Source: an uncultured Alphaproteobacteria bacterium
Lineage (GTDB): Bacteria; Pseudomonadota; Alphaproteobacteria; Caulobacterales; Caulobacteraceae
Direction of reading: 5' to 3'
NCBI GenBank assembly: GCA_903909375.1
Contig: CAIVVM010000029.1
Coordinates: forward strand, 1 to 64,000
DNA: 64,000 bases
Shown: piece by piece, positions 36,242-45,219 of the stretch
How positions within the stretch are numbered: position 1 is the first letter of the stretch
Layout of the letters: each line of letters begins with the position of its first letter
The notes under the pieces: model-generated
What the model saw: only the letters and a program-made list of their open reading frames with translations
Databases searched by the model: none
Told to the model about the DNA's origin: nothing
Program-made: the position numbers and the translations under genes

Positions 36242-36354
36242 GGCTGCCTCCCCAGGCGCAGGCTCCGGCATGTTGCCTTATTCGAACCGGAGCTATTGTT
36301 CGCATTAAGACCGCAGAGCCTGCTTGCGGTCAAGCGGGTTGGATGGGGCTGAGT

Positions 36355-37023
36355 TCACTTAGAGTTCGAAGGTAGACCAAGCGTGGTCGTCGCCATTCGG
36401 GTCAGGGACTTCAGGATGAATGCCTGATCGAATTCCTCATTGATCTTCCAATGAAGGAGCCTGTGCACAAGCATGCCCTCGACCGCCCGCAGGCAGAAGA
36501 CACATCGCTCATCCAGTTCCGGATCGCCGGCTTCTGGAACCTTCTTCCGGATGAAGTCCGCAAGACGCAAACCGGCCTGACGCGTTGCGGCGCGAAGCTC
36601 CGGCCAGTAGGCCGCTGCCTCGCCAGCCAGGCTTCGCTGGTAAAGGGCGCGGAAGAACCCGGAATTGCGTGTCAGGACCCGCGACGTGCCCTCGATATAG
36701 GTCTCGATCAATTCCGCCGGCGTCGCATCGTGCCAACGTTGCAGATCGAAGAAGCGGTCTATGTTAGCGCTTCCCCGCCGGGCGAAACGGATCTGCAACG
36801 CGGCAAACAGGGCCTCCTTGTCGCGGAATCGCCCGTAGAAGGTCCCGATCGAATAGCCTGCCGCCGCAGCGATGTCCGTGACGTGCGCCTTGTCATAGCC
36901 CTTGCTGGCGAACACGGCGTCGCCTGCCCGCAAGAGACGCTCCTGCGCGAGGCGACTCCGCGCCTGGAACGCCGGGTACACGCCGTCCAGTTCATTGAGA
37001 TATGAGTGATCGGTATCCATCAT
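36355..37023 (-). CDS. TetR-family transcriptional regulator
   Basis: 222 aa. The helix-turn-helix is at about residues 22-70 (ASKGYDKAHVTDIAAAAGYSIGTFYGRFRDKEALF), followed by a helical sensing domain with TSRVLTRNSGFFRALYQRS. It lies between the TonB receptor (same strand, downstream) and the divergent acyl-CoA ligase gene, and probably controls both. A palindrome in the ligase promoter region is a candidate site. Confidence 0.85.
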   Translation of the reverse strand: MMDTDHSYLNELDGVYPAFQARSRLAQERLLRAGDAVFASKGYDKAHVTDIAAAAGYSIGTFYGRFRDKEALFAALQIRFARRGSANIDRFFDLQRWHDATPAELIETYIEGTSRVLTRNSGFFRALYQRSLAGEAAAYWPELRAATRQAGLRLADFIRKKVPEAGDPELDERCVFCLRAVEGMLVHRLLHWKINEEFDQAFILKSLTRMATTTLGLPSNSK

Positions 37024-37130
37024 GGCTTTCAGGGAGCAATCGCAAACGCGAGTTCATGTAAAGGGCTGCGATGGCAGAGCCATAAGGCTATCCCGCACCG
37101 CAACACCAATTGACAGGGTTCGCACAATCC

Positions 37131-37142
37131 CGTTCATGAACG
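37131..37142. promoter_or_regulatory. 12-bp palindrome in the ligase promoter, candidate TetR operator
   Basis: CGTTCATGAACG is a perfect palindrome. It starts 15 bases after TTGACA (37110-37115), so it would cover a -10 region for the ligase gene. A related half site (GTTCATG) occurs about 80 bases upstream, nearer the tetR gene. Confidence 0.45.
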
Positions 37143-37188
37143 AGAACAATGGTTCCGGATAGAGGCGCCGTTCAGCAAGGTGCGTGTG

Positions 37189-38697
37189 ATGGACGAGATG
37201 ATCTCATACGGCGCAAAGCTGAAGCAGTTGGCCAATGCCACACCTGGGTCGCCTGCGGTGACCTGCCAGGGCGTGAGCCTGACCTATTCCGAGCTTCACC
37301 GGCGTACCAACCGCCTGGCGCGGGGCCTGGCGCTCAGGGGCGTCTCCCAAGGCGATCTGGTGACAGTCGGGCTACCGAACGGCCTTGATTTCGTATCGGC
37401 CTGCTGGGCGATCTGGAAGTTGGGTGCGACCCCGCAGCCCGTTTCCTTCCGTCTGCCTGCAACAGAACTGGCGGCGATCATCGAACTTGCAAATCCCGCT
37501 CTGGTCATCGCCGAAGGCGACGCGGCCGGGGTGCGGCCATCGTCCAGCATTGCTGAACTAGCGGCGTTGTCGGGCGATGAAGGCGACCTGCCCGACGTTA
37601 TAGCGCCCACCGCGAGGGGCGTGGCGTCGGGAGGCTCCACTGGTCGCCCGAAACTGATCCTGTCTGGCGGACCTGGCGTGACGAAAGCCGCAATGCTGGA
37701 GCTCAGCTTCTGGCGCATGCGACAAGGCGGCGTCTCGATCCTTCCCGCGCCGCTCTACCATACCGCCGGCTTCGCGATGATGCTCGACGCCATAAACATT
37801 GGAGCCCACCTGGTCATCCTGCCCCGTTTCGATCCTGAGGGGGTGTTGGTCGCAATCCAGACCTATCGCGCGGACTGGATCTTCCTGGTGCCGACCATGA
37901 TGACCCGCATCTGGCGACTGCCCGACGCGATGCGAACTGCGTTCGACCTCTCCTCGCTCAAGACGCTCTGGCATCTGGCCGCGCCTTGTCCGCCGTGGCT
38001 CAAGGAGGCCTTCATCGAATGGGTTGGACCCGATGCGGTGATGGAGCGGTATGGCGGCGCGGAATCCCAGGCCATCAGCGAGATTTCCGGCCGCGAATGG
38101 CTGGAGCGAAGAGGTTCGGTTGGCCGGGTAATCGTGGGCGAGATGATCGCTGTTGGGGAGGACGGACAGGCGCTTCCGGCAGGCGAGGTGGGCGAGGTCT
38201 ATCTGCGCCGACCCCAAGGCTCACCTGAAACCTATCGCTATGTAGGCGCCGTGGCCAAGACCCTGCCGGGCGGCTGGGAGAGCCTTGGCGACATGGGTTG
38301 GTTCGACGCCGACGGCTATCTCTATCTGGCCGACCGGAGAACGGACATGATCCTCGTCGGGGGCGCCAACGTCTATCCTGCCGAGGTGGAGGCGGCGCTG
38401 GAAGAATATCCGGCGGTTCAATCCTGCGCGGTCGTCGGACTGCCCGACGACGATCTGGGAAACCGGATCCATGCCATCGTCAACGTCAGGACCCCCGTAA
38501 CGTTTGATCAGCTGGCGGCGCATCTCGCGGAGAGGCTGGTCGGCTACAAGCTGCCGCGATCGTTCGAGTTCGTCGATGAGCCGATCCGCGACGACGCCGG
38601 CAAGGTGCGGCGCACAGCCCTGCGCGACGAACGCATCGCCCGCATGAAAGCAGACGCATCCCTCAGCGGGGCGCGGGTTGGCGGAATGGGAGAATGA
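37189..38697 (+). CDS. AMP-forming acyl-CoA ligase
   Basis: ANL-superfamily enzyme that activates a carboxylic acid through an acyl-adenylate to its CoA ester. Motifs: P-loop GGSTGRPKLI, A5 region ERYGGAESQ, hinge DRRTDMILVGGANVYPAEVE and the C-terminal catalytic Lys in DDAGKVRRTAL. The chain is about 500 aa, in the range of medium/long-chain or bile-acid-type ligases. ATG 37189 is chosen with AAGG upstream; GTG 37180 is possible. Its stop overlaps the acyl-CoA dehydrogenase start (ATGA). Confidence 0.88.
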   Translation: MDEMISYGAKLKQLANATPGSPAVTCQGVSLTYSELHRRTNRLARGLALRGVSQGDLVTVGLPNGLDFVSACWAIWKLGATPQPVSFRLPATELAAIIELANPALVIAEGDAAGVRPSSSIAELAALSGDEGDLPDVIAPTARGVASGGSTGRPKLILSGGPGVTKAAMLELSFWRMRQGGVSILPAPLYHTAGFAMMLDAINIGAHLVILPRFDPEGVLVAIQTYRADWIFLVPTMMTRIWRLPDAMRTAFDLSSLKTLWHLAAPCPPWLKEAFIEWVGPDAVMERYGGAESQAISEISGREWLERRGSVGRVIVGEMIAVGEDGQALPAGEVGEVYLRRPQGSPETYRYVGAVAKTLPGGWESLGDMGWFDADGYLYLADRRTDMILVGGANVYPAEVEAALEEYPAVQSCAVVGLPDDDLGNRIHAIVNVRTPVTFDQLAAHLAERLVGYKLPRSFEFVDEPIRDDAGKVRRTALRDERIARMKADASLSGARVGGMGE

Positions 38698-39914
38698 GCA
38701 TGGTCGATGGGCCTGAACTGGAAGCCTTCCGTCTGGAAGCTCGCGTCTGGCTCGAAGCCAACCTGCCACCTTCCATTCGGGACAATCCTGGTCAGGTGGC
38801 GGCGGCTATGGTCGACGGCGCGCCGCAGCCCAATGAGGTGATCGTCTGGCGCCAACGCATGGGGGCGCGGGGATGGGGCGTCCCAACCTGGCCGCGCCGC
38901 TATGGTGGCGCTGGACTGACGGGTAGCGAAGCCAGGGTGCTGAAGGAAGAGATGGCCCGGATCGCCGCCCCCAATCCCGTGGGCGGCCTTGGCGTTATGA
39001 TGTTCGGTCCAACACTCCTGGAATACGGCAGCCCGGAGCAACTCGAACGCCACATTCCCCCAATCGCCCGAGGCGAGTTGCGCTGGTGTCAGGGGTTCAG
39101 CGAACCCGGCGCTGGATCCGATCTGGCCTCGCTGCAGATGGCAGCTGTGGACGAGGGCGACAACTTTCGAGTCACGGGCCAGAAGGTGTGGACGACAGGT
39201 GCGCAGTATGCGGACTGGTGCTTCTGCCTGGTGCGGACTGACCGGGGGCCACGCAAGCACGACGGCATCAGCTTCCTGATGATCGACATGGCATCACCGG
39301 GGGTCGAGGTGCGACCGATTGTGCTGATCAGTGGCGAATCTCCGTTCTGCGAGACGTTCTTCACGGATGTCATGGTGCCAAAGGCGAATCTCGTTGGGCC
39401 CAGGGGAGGCGGCTGGCAGGTGGCCAAGCGGCTGTTGCAACACGAGCGGCAGAACACGAGTGTGGGGTCCAGCCCGATCGGCTTGGCCTCCACAGCGGAT
39501 ATCGGCGCCCTGGCGCGAAGCCAGGTCGGCGTCGACAGCGCCGGTCGACTGGCGGACCTCGACCTGCGCCATCGACTTGCAGTGCACCAGATGGAGGCCC
39601 GGACCTTCGGCCTCACTCACGCCCGCGCCGAGGCTGAAGCTCGCGCCAATTCCGGGCCGTCGAACACGGCGTCCATCCTCAAGAACGCCGGCGCCAAGGT
39701 GAGGGCCGACCGGGCCGAACTCATGATTGAGCTAATGGGCCACGAGGGGCTCTTCTGGTGCGAGGAAACCCGGGGCTGGCTCCGCGGCAAGGCCGGCGCC
39801 ATCGCCGGCGGCTCTGCCGAGATTCAGAACAACATCATCGCCAAGCGCATCCTGGGCCTTCCCGATGCGGCGGAAACGCAAGGCGCCCAGGGAGGCGGTG
39901 ATGGCAGTGGGTGA
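38694..39914 (+). CDS. Acyl-CoA dehydrogenase family protein
   Basis: 406-aa FAD enzyme expected to desaturate an acyl-CoA thioester. Family motifs: CQGFSEPGAGSDLASLQ, KVWTTGAQYADWCFCLVRT and the C-terminal AGGSAEIQNNIIAKRILGLP. It is coupled to the CoA ligase, so the pair probably starts breakdown of one acid (a fatty-acid or steroid side-chain type). The large N-terminal insertion typical of FadE is absent. Confidence 0.9.
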   Translation: MSMVDGPELEAFRLEARVWLEANLPPSIRDNPGQVAAAMVDGAPQPNEVIVWRQRMGARGWGVPTWPRRYGGAGLTGSEARVLKEEMARIAAPNPVGGLGVMMFGPTLLEYGSPEQLERHIPPIARGELRWCQGFSEPGAGSDLASLQMAAVDEGDNFRVTGQKVWTTGAQYADWCFCLVRTDRGPRKHDGISFLMIDMASPGVEVRPIVLISGESPFCETFFTDVMVPKANLVGPRGGGWQVAKRLLQHERQNTSVGSSPIGLASTADIGALARSQVGVDSAGRLADLDLRHRLAVHQMEARTFGLTHARAEAEARANSGPSNTASILKNAGAKVRADRAELMIELMGHEGLFWCEETRGWLRGKAGAIAGGSAEIQNNIIAKRILGLPDAAETQGAQGGGDGSG

Positions 39915-40037
39915 GAGCCTTCTGGCGAACCCTCTTTCGGCAATTTTCGTATTGTTGCACACGTCTATTTCAACGGATTGAGGACAAGCGGCCTGAGCTC
40001 CGGCGCGGGCAGTTGCGACAAAACAAGCGCTGAATAG

Positions 40038-40628
40038 TCAAAGCTCCTCGCCGATGGCATCCGCGATCGTGCTTTGTGCCCGAAGGTTTGCGAGGATGCG
40101 CTTGTGCCTCCGCGCCGCGCGCATGCTCCATCCACACGCTATTACGAAGGTGGCCGCCGCGATCCAGATGACGGCCGGATGGCTCTGAAAGCCAACATTG
40201 GGCAGCACGCCAATGCTTCCAAGGCCAAGCCCGGTGACAAGGCCCAGCGGCCCGCCCACATAACCCAGTCTCGCAAGCAACAGGCTGGTTTGGGAACGCC
40301 GCTGCACGAACGAGCGGTAGGCCTCGACCGTCTCCGCCTGCATATGCCAAAGCTTTCGCCGGAGGTGCATCGTGATCGCGGGCCACGCCAAAGCGAAGAC
40401 TGACAACCCGACAAAGACGGCCTGCACGACACCCTCCGCGCGCGCTGCCCAAAAGATGAAAACGCCGCTCGCAGCCAACGAGCCGAGCGCTTCAAGCCAT
40501 GCATCCCGCCGCAACGCCAACCGTTCTTGTCGCACCTGCGCCCTCAACTGGCTGATCGAATGGTCGCCCCCCGGGGCAGCCCGCCAGGCCGCACGCATCG
40601 CCTCCAGCTGGTCGTCCAGGTCCATCAT
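40038..40628 (-). CDS. Membrane protein encoded with an ECF sigma factor (possible anti-sigma)
   Basis: 196 aa. The cytoplasmic N-terminus is followed by four predicted membrane helices in two hairpins: about residues 46-64 and 68-84, then about 122-142 and 150-168. The ATG overlaps the sigma-factor stop (ATGA), the usual place for an anti-sigma factor. No zinc-binding H-x-x-x-C-x-x-C or DUF1109 pattern is visible. Its function as a sigma partner is inferred from position only. Confidence 0.7.
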   Translation of the reverse strand: MMDLDDQLEAMRAAWRAAPGGDHSISQLRAQVRQERLALRRDAWLEALGSLAASGVFIFWAARAEGVVQAVFVGLSVFALAWPAITMHLRRKLWHMQAETVEAYRSFVQRRSQTSLLLARLGYVGGPLGLVTGLGLGSIGVLPNVGFQSHPAVIWIAAATFVIACGWSMRAARRHKRILANLRAQSTIADAIGEEL

Positions 40629-41116
40629 TCTGTATCCATTACCTTGCGCAGCATCTCGCGCAGCCGCGTGATGCGCGTGAAGACCGCCCCTTCACTGATG
40701 CCAAGGGTCTCCGCTATCTCGCGGGCCGAGAAATCATCGAGATAGAGGGTTGCGACTTGCCGCATGCCATGCGGCAGCCCGGACACGGCAACCTGCAGCC
40801 GCCTGCCGAGATCGGCGCGAACGACCGCGTCGTCAGCTGTCTGGGCCTTGTCCAGAACCGTGTCCGAGAGTTCGTCGTACTTCGGCGCGCGACTGGCCCT
40901 TCGAACATGGCTCACACAAACGTTGTGCGTCACCCGCGCCACGAATGTTCGCAAGGAGGACTCCCGACGCCAGGATGGCGCTGCTCGCCAGAGCGCGAGC
41001 GCCACCTCCTGCCTCAGTTCCTCCCGGCATGCCGGATTGCTCTCCGTTCCAGCGATAATCCGGTCAATCAACGCTGCATGCTGGTTAAGCGCCTGGTCGA
41101 AGATGTCCGATCCCAC
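40625..41116 (-). CDS. ECF-type RNA polymerase sigma factor
   Basis: 163 aa with region 2 (about 10-80, including WRRESSLRTFVARVTHNVCVSHVRR) and region 4 (about 105-160, LPHGMRQVATLYLDDFSAREIAETLGISEGAVFTRITR). This is the domain set of extracytoplasmic-function sigma factors. It is coupled to a four-helix membrane protein that may hold it inactive. The signal is unknown. Confidence 0.88.
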   Translation of the reverse strand: MGSDIFDQALNQHAALIDRIIAGTESNPACREELRQEVALALWRAAPSWRRESSLRTFVARVTHNVCVSHVRRASRAPKYDELSDTVLDKAQTADDAVVRADLGRRLQVAVSGLPHGMRQVATLYLDDFSAREIAETLGISEGAVFTRITRLREMLRKVMDTE

Positions 41117-41122
41117 CCGATG

Positions 41123-41701
41123 TCACGCTATTGGCATGGACAACGGTTCGGGGCGCGCGATGTCGGCGCGCAGGAAGGCTGCCGCCAAGCGAAGAGAGAG
41201 CCACCAGATCGGCAGGAACAGGAGGAAGATCAATGCCCAGTAGGCGAGAGGACCCTGTACGAACGTAAAAATGGCCGACGCGACCGGTGTCAGGAAATCT
41301 GGCAGACCGAAGCTGATCAAGCTGTTGTTGAAGGATACGATAGCCTTGAGGAGGAGCATTCCGGGCGCCAGGGCAAGATAGTGGAATGCAGACTTTGGCA
41401 CATTCCGCTCCGAGAAGGGATTCAGGTAGATCCAGTTGAACATCGCCCGTTCAGGACGGGATATAAAGAGCTGGTCGATGCGGAGGCGATTGCGCCACGC
41501 CCAGATCAGCATGAAGCTGGTAAATGCAAGCATGGCGGCATTCACCAGAAGGAATTGCGCGATCTTGAGATCACCTTCGCTGGTTGCCACTGTGTGGTTG
41601 AATTCGCTCGCGCCCGCCGCTATACCCAGGATCGTGGATGCGAAGTCGGCGCCGGTCAGCGCGATGAATCCAGCGATGTAAGCCCAAACCCATTTTTTCA
41701 T
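41123..41701 (-). CDS. Integral membrane protein, function unknown
   Basis: 192 aa with about four predicted membrane helices (residues about 5-27, 52-72, 108-128 and 150-172). The N-terminal ALTGADFASTILGIAAG..EFNH resembles DUF5658-type membrane proteins, but I am not sure. ATG 41701 is fixed by an excellent AGGAGG Shine-Dalgarno sequence; the longer open frame upstream lies in remnant DNA. It precedes the sigma-factor gene by 6 bases on the same strand, so all three genes may be one transcript. Confidence 0.7.
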   Translation of the reverse strand: MKKWVWAYIAGFIALTGADFASTILGIAAGASEFNHTVATSEGDLKIAQFLLVNAAMLAFTSFMLIWAWRNRLRIDQLFISRPERAMFNWIYLNPFSERNVPKSAFHYLALAPGMLLLKAIVSFNNSLISFGLPDFLTPVASAIFTFVQGPLAYWALIFLLFLPIWWLSLRLAAAFLRADIARPEPLSMPIA

Positions 41702-41787
41702 CGGAACCTCCTGCAGAAGCCCCAATAGTCGTTGCCCGCGGGAAAACCTTACATGGCGCCGGGGTGCTGTCCTGCTCAACCTCATGC

Positions 41788-41903
41788 TAGATGGCACGCA
41801 GTACGTAGCTGAAAACCCATGCGGCACGGCTGGCGGCGCGGACATCCAGCCACAGGCCGCCGCCATCGCCGGTCCACATATTGGGGCCGACAGGCGCCAA
41901 CCG
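41788..41903 (-). pseudogene. Tyrosine-recombinase (phage-type integrase) N-terminal remnant
   Basis: On the minus strand a short frame reads GDGGGLWLDVRAASRAAWVF followed by SYVLRAI and a TAG at 41788-41790. This matches the DUF4102 N-terminal domain of P4-like integrases (D-G-G-G-L-x-L-x-V..G/A-x-x-x-W-x-F-x-Y). Nothing of the catalytic domain follows. The whole 379-base stretch 41702-42080 has no intact gene and looks like decayed mobile DNA. Confidence 0.5.
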
Positions 41904-42080
41904 CTCCCGGCCACTATACGCGCCAAAACCACCTATCACTTTGATTTTGTTTGATTTGGCTTCCCGAAGAAACCGGCGCCGCCAGCCGTCAGCAGGCGTT
42001 TTGGCGGTGGAAGGGAGCCTGATGGCGAACCCTCGCTAGGCCGCTCAACCTCAAGACCTACGCCGAAGCCGAGCCCGGCC

Positions 42081-42413
42081 TTAGGCACCCAATTCCTCGT
42101 GAGAAAGCGGTTCAGCATTCAGTTCATCACGCAGCAGGCGCCAGGTCGAAAGCGCTTGATCCATAATCGACACGAACCGACCAGAATGGTTTCGCTCGAT
42201 CAGGTGCGCTAGCTTGTGCGCGACAATGTACTCGAGGCATGGAAGTGGCTTCGTGATCAGTTCAAGATTGATCCAGATCCGCTGCGCCTGACTGTTGCAC
42301 GCCCCCCATTTTGTTTTCATCTTGTTGATGCCCCAGGTGGGTACCGGGACGCCGATCACCTTAGCCCATTTTCCGACGATAGGGCCGAGGCGGGTTTGAA
42401 GCTCGCCGCGTTG
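42081..42413 (-). pseudogene. YgjP/SprT-like metallopeptidase remnant (5' truncated, active site mutated)
   Basis: The frame from after the TAG at 42414-42416 down to 42081 matches the C-terminal half of YgjP (DUF45) peptidases: KMKTKWGACN, RIWINLELITKPLPCLEYIV and FVSIMDQALSTWRL. The zinc motif H-E-L-x-H reads HKLAH, so the catalytic Glu is replaced by Lys, and the N-terminal half (about 120 residues) is missing. Both defects point to a non-functional relic, next to an integrase remnant. Confidence 0.75.
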
Positions 42414-42466
42414 CTAGCGAGTGAAGACACCTTACCTGTCAGCGGAACGGGGGGCAGAGACAGGGA

Positions 42467-42496
42467 AACCGCGGCGGCGTCAGGCATGCCGCGGTT
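42467..42496. terminator. Hairpin after the membrane-protein gene, probable terminator
   Basis: Perfect 9-bp stem AACCGCGGC / GCCGCGGTT with a 12-base loop, 30 bases beyond the stop of the minus-strand gene at 42526. On the minus strand it is followed by TTTCCC, a weak T-run. It would end the amidohydrolase operon transcript. Confidence 0.5.
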
Positions 42497-42525
42497 CTAG
42501 CATGTTCCCCTTCCGTTTCGAGGGG

Positions 42526-42990
42526 TCAGTCCGGGGTCGGCTCCGCCGGCAAGGGTGCGCGCAAACCATAGTGCAGGGAAACCAGGATCCCGATCGCACA
42601 CGTGAGGTTAAGCAGCACATTTCCGTAAATGCCATGAACGATGGAAAATGTCGTATCGATCACGAACCATGTCCCGATTGAGATGCGGATCAGCGACCAG
42701 TTCGACGCCGCCGGACCGTTGGGAGAAATCCGCGCTAACCGGTGGATCAGCACCATCCACCCCAGCATCATGGCGCCCAGAACCCCGTGAGCGAAACGGA
42801 TGTACCTGTGGGCTTCATCGGAGAATGGCTCAGGCGGCTGGAGAGCGCCATAGTAGACGAGATAGAAGAATTTCTCGCCGATCGAGGGGGCTAGCAACAG
42901 GAGTAGTCCCATTCCTGTCAGTCCCGCCAGCGTCGCCTGCAGCAAGACCTCCCAGGGCCTGGAAAGCGTCCGGTCAGATGAAACACGCAT
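42526..42990 (-). CDS. Four-helix membrane protein, function unknown
   Basis: 154 aa with four predicted membrane helices (about 14-35, 58-80, 88-108 and 115-136). His residues in helices (RFAHGVLGAMMLGW, FSIVHGIYGN) are notable, but no known haem or quinone motif is certain. ATG 42990 is chosen because AAGGA lies about 8 bases upstream; ATG 42999 is an alternative. It is the last gene after the amidohydrolase and metallo-hydrolase genes. Confidence 0.65.
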   Translation of the reverse strand: MRVSSDRTLSRPWEVLLQATLAGLTGMGLLLLLAPSIGEKFFYLVYYGALQPPEPFSDEAHRYIRFAHGVLGAMMLGWMVLIHRLARISPNGPAASNWSLIRISIGTWFVIDTTFSIVHGIYGNVLLNLTCAIGILVSLHYGLRAPLPAEPTPD

Positions 42991-43007
42991 GGAGGTCATC
43001 CTTTTGC

Positions 43008-44027
43008 TCAGAAACGATGGGTTTGGCCAACTGAGAGCGGCGTGACCCGATCTCCAAATCGTTGCGCCAGCGCAGTGATGGCGCGCCAACCGGTACAATG
43101 GCCAGGTATGATGCGCTCCAGCGAGAAGTTGGCCAGGTCCTCCACCGTGCGATCAATGATCTGCTCGTTCGGCTGTCCGGAGAGATGCAGTCCCCCCATC
43201 ACTGCGTACAGAGGTATATCCGGAAAGACCGTCCTGGCGTGCCGAAGGACGTTGACGACACCCGCGTGCGAGCATGCGGAGAACACAATCACGCCCTTGT
43301 CTCGCACCTTTACCGCGAGCCAGCGCTCATCCAGGATCAACGGGTCGTCGGTCCATTCCGATGACTTCGGTCGCATGGCGACGTGCCCCGGAAGTCCCAC
43401 TTCGTACTCGGTCAGGCGTGGGATTTCGCCACTGAGGTAAGCGTATCCGTCAGCCAGGACCCTCGCGGTCTCTTCGATGATCAGCTTGGCCCCCAACCCC
43501 CGAAGCCGTTCGGGCGAGGGAGGGGAGCGGAAGGGTACAACCCTGTCCGGCGCCGTTCGCATCCCGCGCCGGACGAACATCGAATGGTTCGCGTGAAACT
43601 CGGTGACCTTGGCGGTGGATTGCCGCCTCTGCTGCGTGAAGGGCTCGGTCAGTCCCCCAGCGTGATCCCAGTGCCCGTGTGACAGCACGACCGCGTCGAA
43701 CTGCGTCAGGTCGTAAGCCAGAATCCGCGCATTGCGCCTCAGGCTCTCGCAATCCGGACCGGCGTCGAACATCACGCGCCTTGTTTCGCCATTGGCCTGG
43801 ATGTCGAGCGCCAGGGATAATCCCCAGTTCGCACAACAGAGGCATGTCCCGGTAAGCCCAAACCGAGGCCGCCTGCGGAGGGCGTTGCCGAGGTGCGAGG
43901 TCACCATCGAACCGGAACTCGAGGTGAGATCGGTCGTGTTGTCGAGCAAAACATGGACGTCGAGGGAGTCGCATTCCACGACGGCCAGGGTCGGGGATGT
44001 CTCGCGCCTACCCATGCTTGTGGTCAT
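43008..44027 (-). CDS. MBL-fold metallo-hydrolase
   Basis: 339-aa metallo-beta-lactamase-fold protein with the metal motif SHGHWDHAGG (H-x-H-x-D-H) near the middle, a preceding MFDAGPDCESLRRN loop and a late SACSHAGVVNVLRH block. This arrangement matches the group that includes dihydropterin-type phosphate synthases (COG1237); the real substrate is unknown. ATG 44027 overlaps the end of the amidohydrolase gene by 20 bases, so they are co-transcribed. Confidence 0.82.
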   Translation of the reverse strand: MTTSMGRRETSPTLAVVECDSLDVHVLLDNTTDLTSSSGSMVTSHLGNALRRRPRFGLTGTCLCCANWGLSLALDIQANGETRRVMFDAGPDCESLRRNARILAYDLTQFDAVVLSHGHWDHAGGLTEPFTQQRRQSTAKVTEFHANHSMFVRRGMRTAPDRVVPFRSPPSPERLRGLGAKLIIEETARVLADGYAYLSGEIPRLTEYEVGLPGHVAMRPKSSEWTDDPLILDERWLAVKVRDKGVIVFSACSHAGVVNVLRHARTVFPDIPLYAVMGGLHLSGQPNEQIIDRTVEDLANFSLERIIPGHCTGWRAITALAQRFGDRVTPLSVGQTHRF

Positions 44028-45219
44028 GCGATCCGGCGAAGACGCAGGTCTCATCCCCGGCCTGTTGCTCGAAGGACCTATCGCCCATCCGTTCGCGCAG
44101 AGACATCGCAACCCCCTGCCCGATATCGACCTCCGTCAGGTCAACAAGGACGCCGTTGCCCAGGACATGAGAAGGCGAAGACAGGCGCGAAAGATCCGAA
44201 CGCGGGTCGGTCTCCCACAACACCATGTCGGCCGGCGCCCCTTCCTCGACGCCGGGAAGGCCTAGGGCCTTACGCCCGACGGTGGTCGCCGACCGCAGCG
44301 CTTGGTCTATGCTCAAGCCATGTCGCACCATGGCGTCAATCTCCAGGTCAATTCGGCCATGCGGAAGTTCGTCGGATCCGACCAATACCGGCACGCCCAA
44401 GGCGATCGCCGTCTCAAGGGCGTCCTGCGTCCGTCGGGAGTAGGCCTCCCGGACTGCGCCCGGCAGGCCCTTTGTCTCAGCAGCCTTCAGGAAACCTTCA
44501 ACGGTGGCGATCGTCGGACACCATTGGGTTCCGTGCGTCGCCATTGCGCGCACTACGTCTGGCGTTATGTTTGACCCATGCTCAATTGAGTCGACGCCGG
44601 TCGCCACGATCTCAGAGACATTTGATCCCGTGCTGTGGGCGAGAACGCGAACACCCGCCTTGTGGGCCGCCTCTACGACATTGCGGACAATCTCGAGGGG
44701 ATAGGTCAACGGCGCCTCGAAGAGGTCCATCGCCGGACCCGGAAAGTCAGCGATGATCTTGAACCACTTAAGGCCATGCGCCGCCACTTCCTCGAAGCGC
44801 GCGAGAAGCTCATCCGGAGCTGTTGACTTGCCGACATCAACCCCGGGGAAGAAGCGACCTTCGGGTACGTGCATCCAGCCGCTCCGCAGGATGATGGGCA
44901 TCGGCGGGAGCTCAACGTCGGTGAGGTTGAGTTGCTGCACGTAACCGGCGTCTCGCAAGGCTGTCACGCCCGAGCGGAGATGGCGCTGGGCATTATGAAG
45001 AACGAGCTCCGGACTGTGGGGTTTCAGCCCGGTGTTGGCGAAATCGAGAGACAGATGGACATGTCCATCAATAAGGCCGGGAGCCATGAAGGCACAGGGT
45101 AATGAGACGGCGTCTGGCGCAGGGGTGAATGTTAAGCGGCCATTCACGATCCACAGGTCGGTCTGCTGCCGCCCTTCCGGCAACAGAGTGGCTCTCAGAT
45201 GGTAGTTTATCGGCTTCAT
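44008..45219 (-). CDS. Amidohydrolase-family protein (imidazolonepropionase-like)
   Basis: 403-aa metal-dependent hydrolase of the HutI-like amidohydrolase group. Metal ligands are visible as H-x-H in LIDGHVHLSL, later His residues in VRVLAHSTG and IEHGS, and the Asp in LVGSDELPHG. ATG 45219 gives a natural start before a beta-sandwich N-terminus; open frame upstream is not needed. It heads a three-gene operon and is divergent from an AraC regulator. Confidence 0.83.
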   Translation of the reverse strand: MKPINYHLRATLLPEGRQQTDLWIVNGRLTFTPAPDAVSLPCAFMAPGLIDGHVHLSLDFANTGLKPHSPELVLHNAQRHLRSGVTALRDAGYVQQLNLTDVELPPMPIILRSGWMHVPEGRFFPGVDVGKSTAPDELLARFEEVAAHGLKWFKIIADFPGPAMDLFEAPLTYPLEIVRNVVEAAHKAGVRVLAHSTGSNVSEIVATGVDSIEHGSNITPDVVRAMATHGTQWCPTIATVEGFLKAAETKGLPGAVREAYSRRTQDALETAIALGVPVLVGSDELPHGRIDLEIDAMVRHGLSIDQALRSATTVGRKALGLPGVEEGAPADMVLWETDPRSDLSRLSSPSHVLGNGVLVDLTEVDIGQGVAMSLRERMGDRSFEQQAGDETCVFAGSHDHKHG

